From: Coenobita brevimanus
Lineage: Eukaryota; Arthropoda; Malacostraca; Decapoda; Coenobitidae
DNA: 64,000 nt
NCBI GenBank assembly: GCA_032717465.1
Contig: CM064669.1
Span: 44,774,035 to 44,838,034, forward strand
Direction: 5' to 3'
The translations under genes and the position numbers were made by a program. Shown piece by piece: positions 34,721-45,613 of this stretch. Position 1 is the stretch's first letter. The number at the start of each line of letters is the position of its first letter. Under the pieces are notes generated by a model. That model was not told the origin of the DNA and made no database searches. It saw only the letters and a list, made by a program, of their open reading frames with translations.

Positions 34721-35855
34721 TTCAAGTTCAGTCATATTCAGCAGCCACCTCAGTATTTACTTAAGTATATATGAAACAGCAGCATTCTTATCATACACGC
34801 CAAGATCTTCCTTAAGCACATTAATGTTTGTATAGCACATTGGGCACTAGAATTTTCTTTCATTGTTTGTGTAAGGATTTAATTATCGGCATTCTCATGA
34901 AGCACGACAACATTTTCCTTAAGCACGTCAGTTTATGCATACTATTCGATGATGTCTTTTTTCCCCATATCAGTCTTAGTGTTGTTTGTGTTTTGATTCA
35001 ACAGGAGGGGGGGGGACTGTTACATTGAGAGGGTTAGTGGAGATTGGTACTAGACCTTTCACTGCTAGAGATCTTCCCCCCAAAAGTAATACCTTCTAAC
35101 TGATGCAGAAATAAAATACAAAATACAAAAGAGTTAAACACCATTATTTCATCCATCACCACATCGTAGCACGCGTCTGACCTGTTAAACCTAAGTCACG
35201 TGCTGCTCCTCACCACACGTGCAGCCTTAGCCTTTAGTTCACACTCCCCCTTCCCCTGCCGCAGCCCCCTTCCTCTCTCCCAGTCCCCTTCCTACCACCA
35301 CCTCATCTCACTCATACCTCCTTCCCCAACCCCCATCTCTCTCCCCCTTGCTCCCTTGACTGCCCCCCCTCCCCTCTCCTTTCGTACCCTTGTCCCTATT
35401 CCCATCTCTCTCTTCCCCCTACTCCCCTGCCTCTCCTCCTTGTGCTCTCCCGCCCTTCCTCGTTCCCTCTCTCCCTCTCCCTTTCCTCTCTCTTTTCTCT
35501 TCTCCCCGCTGATGAAGGGTGATGAGACGCCACAGGGCTGTCAGCTAACCAGTACTGTGATCATCCATTACAAAGTTTGGGCAACAGCTCAAATCCTGCA
35601 TGGTACCAAGCCAAACCAATATCAGATTCGCATAAACTCAAGATTGGATTGTTTGCATCCCGACTACTGCCAGAGATGTTGATTTCGTTCCTGTACTGAA
35701 CCCTTCTTGCCTAAGAACAAAGTTGCATTGTCAACGCTGGTATGCTCTTATGTTGCTAAGACGTTTATGCTTATGAACCGAAACCTGATATCAGTATTTC
35801 GAGAGCCAGAGTAATTTTGTTTTTCTTTTTTGGTGTTACCTGATCAGAAACTCAT
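34721..35855. other. Intergenic sequence with a pyrimidine-rich patch
   Basis: 35220-35510 is strongly C/T-rich (CTCCCCTGCC, CTCTCCCTCTCC); the remainder is mixed. The 160-residue plus-strand frame (35200-35682) is Ser/Pro/Leu-rich in the pyrimidine part and lacks domain motifs. No gene supported. Confidence 0.55.
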
Positions 35856-35859
35856 TTAC

Positions 35860-37230
35860 TGCTAGCCTTCCCTTCCAAAGTAGTTTCATTCTGAGTCACT
35901 TCTGGTACCCTTTTCTTAACGACTGCAGTTCTCATTTGGTTCTGGTACCCACAATTCTTGGTAGTAGCGTTCACATTCACTTTTGGTGCGCATCCACATA
36001 AGTGCGTCTTATCGCATTTATAATCACTCTTGGTCCATACCCCTCCCCCTCCACTCTCCACCCGTCACTCCTTTCAACACGTACTTGCCCCCCCCCCCCC
36101 CAAGAAAAAAAGAAAGGAAAAAAAAGGTCCGTTAAAAATTTTATAATAGTTCTCTTAGTAATTCTTGTACAACTTTTGTACCAAAATAATTTTTTGCTAT
36201 TCTTTTACCATTTTTGTTCATAAGAAAATCTACAGCACATCACCAAAAATTAATCCTTTTTTTACCCTGTTAATTTTTCGTTATCCTATCAAAACTTCCT
36301 CTACCACAGTTCCATGAAAAATCCTTTTGATGTTACCGTCGTTTTCTCATGTTTTACTACTGTTCCACAAAATATCTTCCTCTATTCCTCTTCTTTTTTT
36401 TTTTAACCGTTATAATAAAATTCTACTACTAGTACGCCAACATTCTTGATATTACGACCAAGCTTTTTTCACCACTGTTAGGTCAAAACAGTCCTCTCAC
36501 TGCCATTCAGCGAAAAAACACCCGAGCAATTCTCCCACCTCTGTCCCTTCAGTAATTCTTTTGTCATCCCCATTGGGCCTCACAGCCAGCAAAAATGATT
36601 CCGTCATCATTTCATCAAAATCCCTTCTGTCACAAGTCCACCAAAACATGGTCGTTATTTTTCCGCCAAGTAACCCCCAGTCTTTCCCATCAGGCTAAAG
36701 CGCCATTATTCATCGCTGAATATTCACTAACAGATTCTTTTAGTAATATCCAAAAGTTCTCATACTATCATCCACTAAATTCTATTTTTTCACTGTTCGA
36801 GCAAAGTATCGTAATACTGATCCCATCAAGATTCTTCCATAACTGTTTCATGAAAAAAAAAAAGAAAAAAAATACAGTTCTGTCGCTTTCATTAATAATT
36901 TTGCTGTTGGAAATTAATGAAAAATAGCTTTATCAGTAGCTCACTAAATTTTCTTTTTCTCTCCTGTATGGTAGAACTCCTACCAAAATATCCTTGTCAC
37001 ATCCAATTGACACAACATCCATTGTAATTTCTTGTGTAATTATGTCACCAAAAATGTGTCCTACCAAACATCCTTCTACATTTATTGCCTCACATATCCC
37101 TTCGTCACTCCCACTGAATCTAACACCCTTGAAAAATATTCGTTTCTTTACTCCATCACAAGTTCTTAACAATTCTTACATAATTCTCTGTTCCATTAAA
37201 ACTCGTATCTCTGTTCAAGCAAAATATCCT
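35860..37230. repeat. Highly degenerate short-unit array
   Basis: The motif CACCAAAA(A/T)(T)ATCCTT with CTGTCAC or TTAGTAATTCTT neighbours recurs at irregular 40-65-bp spacing (for example near 36240, 36369, 36615, 36980, 37047, 37220). It reads as an ancient minisatellite almost decayed to unique sequence. Short plus-strand frames are products of this composition. Confidence 0.45.
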
Positions 37231-37970
37231 CCTATCACTAAGCGTATGTACTGCGGCCTCCCTCCCTGCCTGCCTCCCTTCCCCTCAGACTTCAAGGCAA
37301 TTAAAGTCACCCCAGAACTTCAAAATCCTGGACCACTTCAGGCGTCCCTCGTCCCTCCACCAGCCAGTCACCTTTCTGCCTCGCATGGGGCCAGACTTTA
37401 TATCTGACCACTGCAATATGCCCAACAGAATTCTCATACTCCATAACTTTCATTGAATCTTACTTTTCGTTTTCACTTAGCAGTTGTCTGTGTAACAAGA
37501 TGTCCAGTCAGTTGTTATTGTTGTTGTTTTTTTTTCACAGGGACTGGCACTGTACAGAGGGCCTTCATTAAGGTCTACTGTACATATACTTAGCTGGATG
37601 TCGATCTTGTTTCATTTTCCCTCCCTCTCTCGTGTCATGAGATGTTCCTGCGCTTCTCAAGGCTTGTGTTAAGGTGGTTTTCATTCCTTTCCCCTCCGGC
37701 AGTTCCTCATACTGAACACTGAGTCACTCCAGCCATCTTCCCGTTATTCGTCACAGTGTTCAACTTTTTCGAGTTTCTTTTAATTTTCTGTCTCTTGCCA
37801 TCGGACGTTCCTGCCTTTATCAGGCTCCAGGTAGACAGTTTTAAGTCCTTTCATCTGTTGTTTGTCATTACACTGCGTTTTCGGCCTTGTTTCATTTTCC
37901 TGCTCTCTTGCCTTCGAGTGTTTGTGCAGTCCTCTGTTGACAACTTTTGAACATTTCTTCACCTCCAGTG
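37231..37970. other. Unassigned intergenic sequence
   Basis: Mixed sequence. Two related stretches, near 37610-37720 and 37780-37920 (GTTTCATTTTCC, TGTTCCTGC and TTTCATTCC-type text), suggest an old ~250-300-bp duplication. No gene supported. Confidence 0.4.
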
Positions 37971-37973
37971 AGA

Positions 37974-38067
37974 GTGTGTGTGCGTGTGCAGCGTGTGTAT
38001 TGTGTATGTGTGTGAGTATGCGCTAGTCTGTGTGTGTTGTGTGTGCTTATGTCTGTGTGTGCGTGTA

Positions 38068-38131
<64 letters not shown>
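37974..38131. repeat. (TG)n microsatellite with degenerate upstream part
   Basis: Degenerate GT-rich 37974-38070, then pure TG to 38131. Confidence 0.93.
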
Positions 38132-38132
<1 letters not shown>

Positions 38133-38423
38133 GCAGAATTTAAATATTGCTGGATTAACCTGTCGTGTCGTAAATTTGTAGATTGCGACAACATAATTAT
38201 TGTACCATTTATTTATATTTATATATATTTTTTTTACGTTTTATTAGCCGTATTACGCTATTTTGGTGTAGCTAAGTCCTTCGTTTTTCCTATCCGACTA
38301 TTCTGTTTACTCTTGTCAAGCACTAAACCCAATCCTCCCTGCCTCCCACCTGCAATTTCCTATAATTCCGCCGATTGTCCTCCCTCTCACCAGAGGCAGC
38401 GCGAATTGTGAGTCGACCTACTC

Positions 38424-38590
38424 AGGGTTCGCACACACGGAGAGCTGGCATTGACAGCACTGACTGTAACAAGTGGAAATGCTGGAGGATGTACGTGACA
38501 ATGGTGCTTTGAACATGTACACGAACTTGTTTAGCACAGTGTTTCAGACATGTTTGAAGCATATGTTTCCAGCACGTGTGTCCGGACCCT
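38424..38590. mobile_element. 167-bp MITE-like element with terminal inverted repeats
   Basis: The left end AGGGTTCGCACACACG and right end CGTGTGTCCGGACCCT are inverted repeats with 13 of 16 matching positions. The size and absence of coding fit a non-autonomous DNA element. No convincing target-site duplication is visible, so the superfamily is undetermined. The related end AGGGCCCGGACACAC begins another element at 60468. Confidence 0.6.
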
Positions 38591-38990
38591 AACGCTTAGA
38601 CCTCTGTTTGGTATAAAAACCACAAAGTTATATATCGATATTAAGGTTGGGAGTTCAAACATTGTGCGTGGATATTGGCGGTGTAATGGATGGCTTGGGA
38701 AGTTTAGGGGTTAATATCGAGGATTAGTTGCCTGAAGCTGCCACCAGGGCAGTGTGTAGTAGCCAGGGATTTACATTGTACTCTGTCATCTTTAGATATA
38801 TTTTCATTAACTTTATTAATATAAGTGTGAGGAATTAGATAATCAGATCTAAAGGTAACAACAGAACAGACAATTTAGTAAGCGTCAGTATTTGGAGGAG
38901 AGGCGAGCAGGGTCTGAATAGCTGTTCTATGGTCGTTAAGTGACAGTTCAGTTGGTGCTGTGGGCTGTAGGGATCACTAGTAACATCCAT

Positions 38991-38993
<3 letters not shown>

Positions 38994-39056
<63 letters not shown>
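38994..39056. repeat. (GA)n microsatellite
   Basis: About 63 bp of pure GA. Confidence 0.97.
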
Positions 39057-39058
<2 letters not shown>

Positions 39059-39251
39059 TTGCCTATCTGTAGAATATGATCTTTAATCTTATATATAAGT
39101 ATGGTGGCGTCTTTTATATATTATGTTTGGTACAAACGGACGATTATATTCAACTATGAAGATTTGTCGTAGGGATTGGGATGAGAATTTATCTCCGTTG
39201 AAAAAACATGTTAAGTGTGTATCTCGTATTGATGGGGTTAGAAACAAAATC

Positions 39252-39254
<3 letters not shown>

Positions 39255-39303
<49 letters not shown>
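39255..39303. repeat. (GT)n microsatellite
   Basis: Pure GT tract. A dispersed-motif copy precedes it near 39105-39155 (GGCGTCTTTTATATATTATG, then ACGGACGATTATATTCAAC). The interval to 40030 shows nothing else. Confidence 0.95.
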
Positions 39304-39304
<1 letters not shown>

Positions 39305-40036
39305 GCTAAGTACCGTACATGATTATTTAGTAATATCATGAGGCAGCCAAATTGTGTGCACCCCTCACGTCAGCGTTCGGAGTCGTCCCCACTACATACA
39401 AGACACCTCCAGGTGAATGTCGATGTGACGCAGTAAATGTATCGTCCTGAATTTACAGTGCTTGTGATCTGAGCACCATCTGCTTTGAACACTAATGCTG
39501 ACCACGCCTAGTATGCGATTCTTATCACTGACCACTAATCCTTTTGACAAACAATGTAGTGTATACAGTATTTTAGATACTTGGAGCGGCGGTATTAGAT
39601 TGCTGGTTAATGTACCTGGGTATGACTGAGGAGGGTGTAATTTTCAGGCCTTGCTCAGGTAGTATTGTAAGCTGCAATGGTGGTTTCTCTCTAGCGTTTA
39701 TTGTCCCGAAAGAAGTTAAATGGTGGCGCAAAATGTCAGACCACGGTGCAATTTACCCTGGAGCACCACGCACTTCATACGCCGGCTGCCAACATTAATA
39801 TTCATAAGACGACATTAAGTTTTATGCAACAGTTAGCATGTTGAGCAATATACTTGGCTTTCATCACTTCATTTTTGTATTCATTCTGCTGAGAAGTTGA
39901 TCAGTAACAAGAAGTATCATGCAGTTTTGATTATTTCCATTCACAGCAATCCAGCACATTGCCTGTTTCTTCCTTGTTAATGCAGCAATAATTCATTTCT
40001 TGTATGAATGTCAAAACTTGATATATTGATGCTCAT

Positions 40037-40150
40037 GTTTATTAATAATAATAATCATCATCATCGTCATCGTAACGTCGTTGTCGTCCTCTTCGTCGTC
40101 GTCGTCTTATACTGTAGTGGTTTTCGTCATTGTCATCGTCATCATTGTTT
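40037..40150. repeat. ATC/GTC trinucleotide-rich patch
   Basis: AATAATAATCATCATCATCG followed by TCGTCGTCGTCGTC and ATCGTCATCATTG. Confidence 0.8.
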
Positions 40151-40289
40151 CAGTTGCTTATCATCCCACATGAATTTGTTCATTTCACTATGATTACACA
40201 TCGTTATTTATTTATAGTTAATTAAGGACGATATTCTTCTGGAGGGACGAGATCTTTCACATAAAGAGTATTGAAAACAACCGGTGTAT

Positions 40290-40690
40290 CCATTAACCCT
40301 CTCAGTACCATGATAGCTTTTCATTCTTGCCACCGCCCCATTACTTCATTCAGCTCTGACCAGACCGATGGTAATGAAGGCGTTGCATTATATTCTTGTT
40401 CCCTGAAGACGATTTCATTCTGCTTAATGGAGACCGCTTGTAATGAAAGAGTTAAATTTGATTCTTATTCCCACCAGACGATTTTTTTCTTTAGTTTATT
40501 GGGGACGCTTGTTGTCAACGAGCAAAATTGTATGGTCTCTCCACAGATTATTTTGCTTATTTTGGAGGCGATCGTTAAATATGAAGATGTAAAATTTGAA
40601 AGCAGTCTTTGTGAACAGTTTCAGTGAATTATTTGTTCCCTCCATCCACAGGACTTTTTATTATCATGTGGAAATTTCCCTGTGCTCTTG
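40290..40690. repeat. ~70-bp satellite-like tandem cluster
   Basis: Five diverged units. Anchors ATTCTTGCCACC (40324), ATTCTTGTTCCC (40392) and ATTCTTATTCCCACC (40462), then degraded TCTCCACAG (about 40537) and CCATCCACAGG (about 40641). In the first three units the anchor is followed 10-20 bp later by a GACGATTT- or TTCATTCAGCT-like block and by a TGGTAATGAAGG-like block. The unit matches the dispersed motif found singly elsewhere in the window. Confidence 0.65.
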
Positions 40691-40873
40691 CTTCCTCCAT
40701 ACGATGTGTTATTTCATGAGTTAGTTTACGTCTTTAATAAGATGATGTTTTCATGTGTTAATTAATCTTCTTGTTTAATCCAAACAGTTGTGTTCAGCCC
40801 ATGAAGGGTGTCTGAGAATGACTGGGGTTTTAATCTGAAAGAGAGTCCTAGTAACACGTGCCCTTATTACTCG

Positions 40874-41297
40874 TATGTCTCCGTCCACCTACAGTATGGT
40901 GGCGGAGGCATGAAATGTTTCGTGTGTCCGTGCGTGCGTGGGTCCGTGCGTCCGTAACACTTGTTGGCGCGATATCTCCTGAACACACTGACGGATTTCC
41001 ACCAAACTTTTGTCAGTGATGCAGTATGAGATGATGATGAATCTGTTAGGTCAGCTAGGTCAAGGGGTGAAAGGTGAAGGTCATATGGGGTCAACATAGT
41101 TTATCCATGTGGGCCAGATATCTCGTGAACCCCTCTACGGATTTCGATCAAACTTTTGTCAGCGATAGAGTATGAAGGGACGATGAACTGATTAGGTCAG
41201 CAAGGTCATAGAGGTTGTATGGCGAGTCCGTGCGCATGGCTTGGCCAAGGCATACCCAGCCACGGTTTGTGTCCACAGCTCGGAGCTCGAGTTGGCG
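40874..41297 (+). mobile_element. Dimeric non-coding repeat, copy 1
   Basis: Contains two ~147-bp internal subunits, each starting GATATCTC(C/G)(T)GAAC and continuing ACGGATTT, then AAACTTTTGTCAG, TATGA, ATTAGGTCAGC-like and AAGGTCA blocks (starts near 40971 and 41118). TATG(T)CTCCGTC at the left and GGCCAAGGCATA at the right are inverted. Beyond the latter the sequence shared with copy 2 continues through ACAGCTCGGAGC and CGAGTT. A GTGCGTGCGTGGGTCCGTGC run precedes the first subunit. No coding capacity. Confidence 0.7.
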
Positions 41298-41434
41298 TAT
41301 CAGTTAAGGTATACTTTGGCTTCCTGTAATTGATATTTTCAGTTTACAAAGGATGGAACAAGTTATCATTTTTAATATGTTTCATTTGAGATTAAATCTG
41401 AACGCGACCTTTAGTGGTTGTGTTTGTTGCAGTT

Positions 41435-41590
41435 GGTATTAGTAATGGTGGTGGTGGTGGTAATAGTAGTAGTAGTAGTAGTAGTGATGGTGGTGGTGGT
41501 TTCCTCGATGTCTTGGTGGTGGTGGTGGTTGTAGTAGTAGTAGTAGTAATAGTAGTAGTACTAGTAGTAACAGTCGTAGTTGTCGATCAA
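41435..41590. repeat. GGT/AGT trinucleotide repeats
   Basis: GGTGGTGGTGGTAATAGTAG, then AGT and GGT runs. A separate ACT run lies at 41737-41764. Confidence 0.85.
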
Positions 41591-41599
41591 TTAATTAGT

Positions 41600-42500
41600 C
41601 ATCTTTATTTTGTATTTTACATACATACGATATACGGTCGCATATCACAGATATATAGTCCACAGTCTAAGCAATATACTTAGATTGTGATATAGTTGAT
41701 GACTGCTGCTGCTGTACTGCCGCCGCTGCTGCCATTTACTACTACTACTACTACTACTACTAGTACTGAGAATAGCTACTGTTCCATTTCCTTCTCATTA
41801 GCTACCCCAAAACTACATTTTTTAAAAAGGCTGCTTACAAAAGTGGAGTTAATTTCATGTTATTCAAGTGTAGTGTGCGGATAGTTGTTCGAGGAGAACT
41901 AGTCTGTATTAACTTTTTGAATGAAATGAAACTGTAGTTTGTGACCAAAAATCTGCTTCTCTCCATCTTTATTGCAAAATTGTGACAAGAGATTAATATA
42001 GGGATACGATGCTAGTCACGAAGAAATGCTGTGAAAAAGATGTAGAGAAAGAACTTTTTCTTTTCTGCTGGAGGCACGTGATATAAACCTCAAGGACGAA
42101 AATCTGAGCCAAGTCAAAGGGAAAAAGAGCATAAAACATCCGCATCATTCTTGGTCCCTTCAGGCTGGTGACGCATTTCAAATTTTGTTTTTGATATATT
42201 TAGACGATTTAATGCAGCTGCGGATAAAAATATCGATGTAGAAGGGTTAGATATAGCCTCCAGTAACCCCCTTAGCATTTAAGATAATTCTAAAATCGAG
42301 TGAAAGCGTTTGAAAGTTTCGAGAATAAAGTGAAAGATACGTTCTCGGATTATCCCTCAAATGTATTTTCAAGGTGCTGAATACATCCTTCAGAGAAGTA
42401 GTAAGGAGCACAAATTGTACTTTTAGCTTAGTAGACGCTAAAATAATTGATATGAAAAATGTTCAGGTGCTGGTTGTGATGAGAGAATTCGAGAAAAATT
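41600..42500. other. Unassigned intergenic sequence
   Basis: AT-rich. One dispersed-motif copy near 42200-42265 (TTAGACGATTTAATGCAGCT, then GAAGGGTTAGATATAGCC). No gene seen. Confidence 0.5.
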
Positions 42501-42503
42501 AAA

Positions 42504-42508
<5 letters not shown>

Positions 42509-42554
<46 letters not shown>
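42509..42554. repeat. (CT)n microsatellite
   Basis: Pure CT tract. Confidence 0.96.
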
Positions 42555-42555
<1 letters not shown>

Positions 42556-43035
42556 GTAAATGCAGTGCTTAAATGGCGTCTTTCATCGTTTACATCTTCA
42601 AATAACTCGGGATTTTAAAGGATGAAGACGTTTAAACAATAAAGTAAATAATAGGCAAACTGGCAACAGCGCGTCATTTGAAACTTCTAAAAACAATATC
42701 CAGTGACTCGTACTGCATGTTTAATAGACTAAGCTAGTAAGATAAAGTTATAAATACCCTATTTTTGTTTGTGTATTGAGAATGGTGAAATTAACGTCGG
42801 TATATGTGAAGGGTCGGTGTAAATTGAAAGCAGAAGAGTATTGCTACATCGCGAGTTCCTATATTATCCACGTCACGTGACAGTGTGATCAGTGAGCTAC
42901 AGGACTTGGAAAGGTGGTTTTGTGTATGCTTGCAGTTATTACGTGAAGACAATTGAAGTTCTCGTGTGTTTCCTGCTTCGAAAACTGACTTGCAGTGAGT
43001 GTCTGCGCAAATAATGTTGTGTGTGAAAATAAGGA

Positions 43036-43300
43036 GACGGTTTGATCGAGATGCGAAATAGGAGTTCGAGGGCGGTGAAAATGGCGAGACTGAAGGACGC
43101 CTCGAGTGGACGGCGTCATGGCGCAAGGTGTGTGGCGTCGCGTATTGTCGAAATACGTTCTTGTAAGCTTGATATCGTAGGTTATGGATGACTGTATATT
43201 GTAGTTTGTTGATTTTATGTTGCAGGATATTATATTGATTTTGTTTCTTGCGCACGGCTTGCTAACGATAGGTAAATGTAGGTTTTTCTGCAGCTTAGTA
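43036..43300 (+). other. CpG-rich block, possible promoter or first exon
   Basis: By eye I count 16 CpG in 43036-43165, far above the surrounding sequence. A plus-strand frame begins ATGCGAAATAGG at 43051 and runs 46 residues to a TGA near 43189, crossing an AAG|GTGTGT site at 43127/43128 that could act as a splice donor. A second short frame from 43217 starts MLQDIILILFLAHGLLTIG, which resembles a signal peptide and is followed by GTAAATG. I do not recognise a protein. Minus-strand frames over this block (42791-43383) are long but featureless. Only transcript data would decide. Confidence 0.2.
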
Positions 43301-44033
43301 GGTTTGTTCTTGTTATCTTCCTCCGTCTTACTTTCCTTCCCCCCACCCCTTCTCTCACTGTCTTTCTTTCCCTCGTCTCTCATTCTACCCTGTCATTGTT
43401 CTTTCTTCACCTTATCGCTTATTCCCCACATTTTTCAAAGATTTGTTTGATTATTTTTGTTATTTTTTCACTATCCTTTTTTATGCCAGTCTCTCTCTCT
43501 CTCCCTCGGGTAAACAGACGAATTTAAAGGAAATCTAGGGACATGTGTGACTGTGTGGGATTTAAAAGGAAACCTAACTAGAAAATAGAGGCATCTGGCA
43601 ACTGGGACTACTCTCACTTGGCTCAGAATTGCCATCACGTCATCGTAAATGCTGAGTTGTAGCAATCCGTTAACACTGGAATATGATGCTGCTCAAAGAA
43701 TGGCTATGGTAAGAATGTAGTGCCGAAACAGTGTCATTTTATTATCTCTGAGCTGCATGAAATAAGCCGCAAAAGGCCGACAATCTGGGCCAAGCTCAAG
43801 TAAAAACAGTATAGTGTTGGGCGAGTTTTTAAAACATTCATGATTAGTTTTAATGACAATCTTCTTGGATTATGTCAGATGTATTGAATGTGATACTGCC
43901 ATAGTACTTTGATAGAAATTGTCAGATAACTTTCTATTATGTTGTACAGTACACTTTGTAAACGATGTGGTGTGTTCCCACTTAGGAAGCCTCATTAACC
44001 ATGCTTAGTCATTTCATATATGGCTGACCAAGA

Positions 44034-44034
<1 letters not shown>

Positions 44035-44071
<37 letters not shown>
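44035..44071. repeat. (TG)n microsatellite
   Basis: Pure TG tract, first of two close tracts. Confidence 0.95.
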
Positions 44072-44074
<3 letters not shown>

Positions 44075-44299
44075 TCACCGGGTCGGTCAGGATCACTTGA
44101 TGGTCGTGATGGTCAGCTTTTGCCCTCCCGGAAGGGAGCTGAGAGCTCATATAGTCCGATCTAAGGGCAAGGCTGTGACCTTCACACACGCACACACCCG
44201 TCCCCTTGCACGAGGGGGACAGTAACCACCCACTTCGTCAGTGAAACTTTTCGCAACCTGAGCGAGGCGCGAACTCCCGTCCACCAGTTGGCAAGCGAG

Positions 44300-44301
<2 letters not shown>

Positions 44302-44340
<39 letters not shown>
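44302..44340. repeat. (TG)n microsatellite
   Basis: Second TG tract. The ~230 bp between the tracts holds CACACACGCACACACCC (about 44182) and GGAGTTCGCGCC-like text but no gene. Confidence 0.95.
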
Positions 44341-44639
44341 TTTTACCTAATTGTATTATATATTTTTTTTTAATTGAGTCTGGCATGTTATGCCTGGTGT
44401 TCTGTAGTTAGTTTATTGTACAATTTATGAATAGTTTTAACATACACAAGCTCATCTGGTAGTTGGTACAAAGTCATATGCTTTGGAAGGAAAGGTGTAC
44501 TGTAGTACAACTGTACATCATACTAAGTATATTTGCTGTCTGCGTCCTCTTGGTGATTGCAAGTACAGGTGTTGGGTAAACTTTTTCAGTTTCCATCCAG
44601 CTGTGATACATGCAACATTATCACTTACATTTTCATCTG

Positions 44640-45519
44640 ATTATCATCATCATCATTATCATCACCCGGACCTCTTTTCCCACCCTTGGGCAGGGTGAGG
44701 AGTAGCACTGTCCATATTCCATTTGCACGCCAATCAAGCCTCCGGAATCCTGGCTCTGCCTGATACGCCAAAAACATTCACCACATTCTGTTGCTTCACA
44801 TAAAAGTATCCGATAGAGTCAGTCCGGACGCTGTCACGTTAAAAAGGGGTGCCAAATCCCTAATCATGCACTTCTCCCCACAATATTCATTCAGCCAGCT
44901 CGATCTCTTGTCAGTTCCCTAGCCTCACCGACTTCCAAACGTCTCTTCCTCATTCACTCATCCACCGTATCTCTCCACCTTCTCCTTGGCCTACCTCCCC
45001 TCCTCCCTCCTTCAGTTTCGCTCAGATGTACCTTTTTCACCACTTTATTGTTATCCATTCTCTCCACATGACCATACCATCTCAGTACATTCTCTTCGAT
45101 TCTGGTGTCCACAGACTTCCTCACGCCACATCTTTCACGAATCACATTATTTCGAAGTCTGTGCACTCTCTGTACTCCACATACATTCCTCAGCAGTCCC
45201 ATCTCCATTGCTCTCAATCTTGACTTTTCGTTTTCATGCCACACCATAGTCTTACATTCATATGTTAGTTGGCACTAACACTCCTTCATGCAAGCCTCGT
45301 GCAGCTGCAACACTCAAGCTTCTGTTTCTTATCAAGGCCTTCATTGCACCAGCTACTTTTCTTCCTTCTCACTCTACTTTCCACTTCTTTTGCACATTTT
45401 CCTCTCTTTTCTAACACTGTACCAAGGTACTTGAACTCTCTCACCTAATTCCAGTCTCTCCATTCACTGTAACCTCGGAGTGGGAGTCACCTCTTTCAAT
45501 AACCATAACTTTACTCTTT
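44640..45519 (-). mobile_element. 5'-truncated RTE-type LINE, 3' part
   Basis: The minus strand (45247-44954) encodes LRAMEMGLLRNVCGVQRV, VLRWYGHVERMDNNKVVKK and GGRRGGRPRRRWRDTVDE, the RTE C-terminal region. Upstream (45519-45250), shifted frames give KSKVMVIERG, KYLGTV-like and GRKVAGAMKALIRNRSL blocks with stops. The 3' end carries a GATGATAATGATGATGATG-like tail at 44640-44666, the same tail class as the fragment at 274-733. The truncated 5' end touches the AAT microsatellite where segmental copy B begins. Confidence 0.85.
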
Positions 45520-45520
45520 T

Positions 45521-45575
45521 CTAATAATAATAATAATAATTATAATAATAATAATTGCTATTATTATTATTATTA

Positions 45576-45612
<37 letters not shown>
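45521..45612. repeat. (AAT)n/(ATT)n microsatellite
   Basis: AAT triplets switch to ATT triplets near 45560, forming an inverted pair that could fold back. Confidence 0.93.

Positions 45613-45613
<1 letters not shown>

Noticed and set aside
42791..43383. Overlapping 154- and 164-residue minus-strand frames as a novel gene
   Set aside because: No domain, no start or splice context, and two overlapping frames with unrelated composition. Only the CpG richness of the plus strand deserves follow-up.
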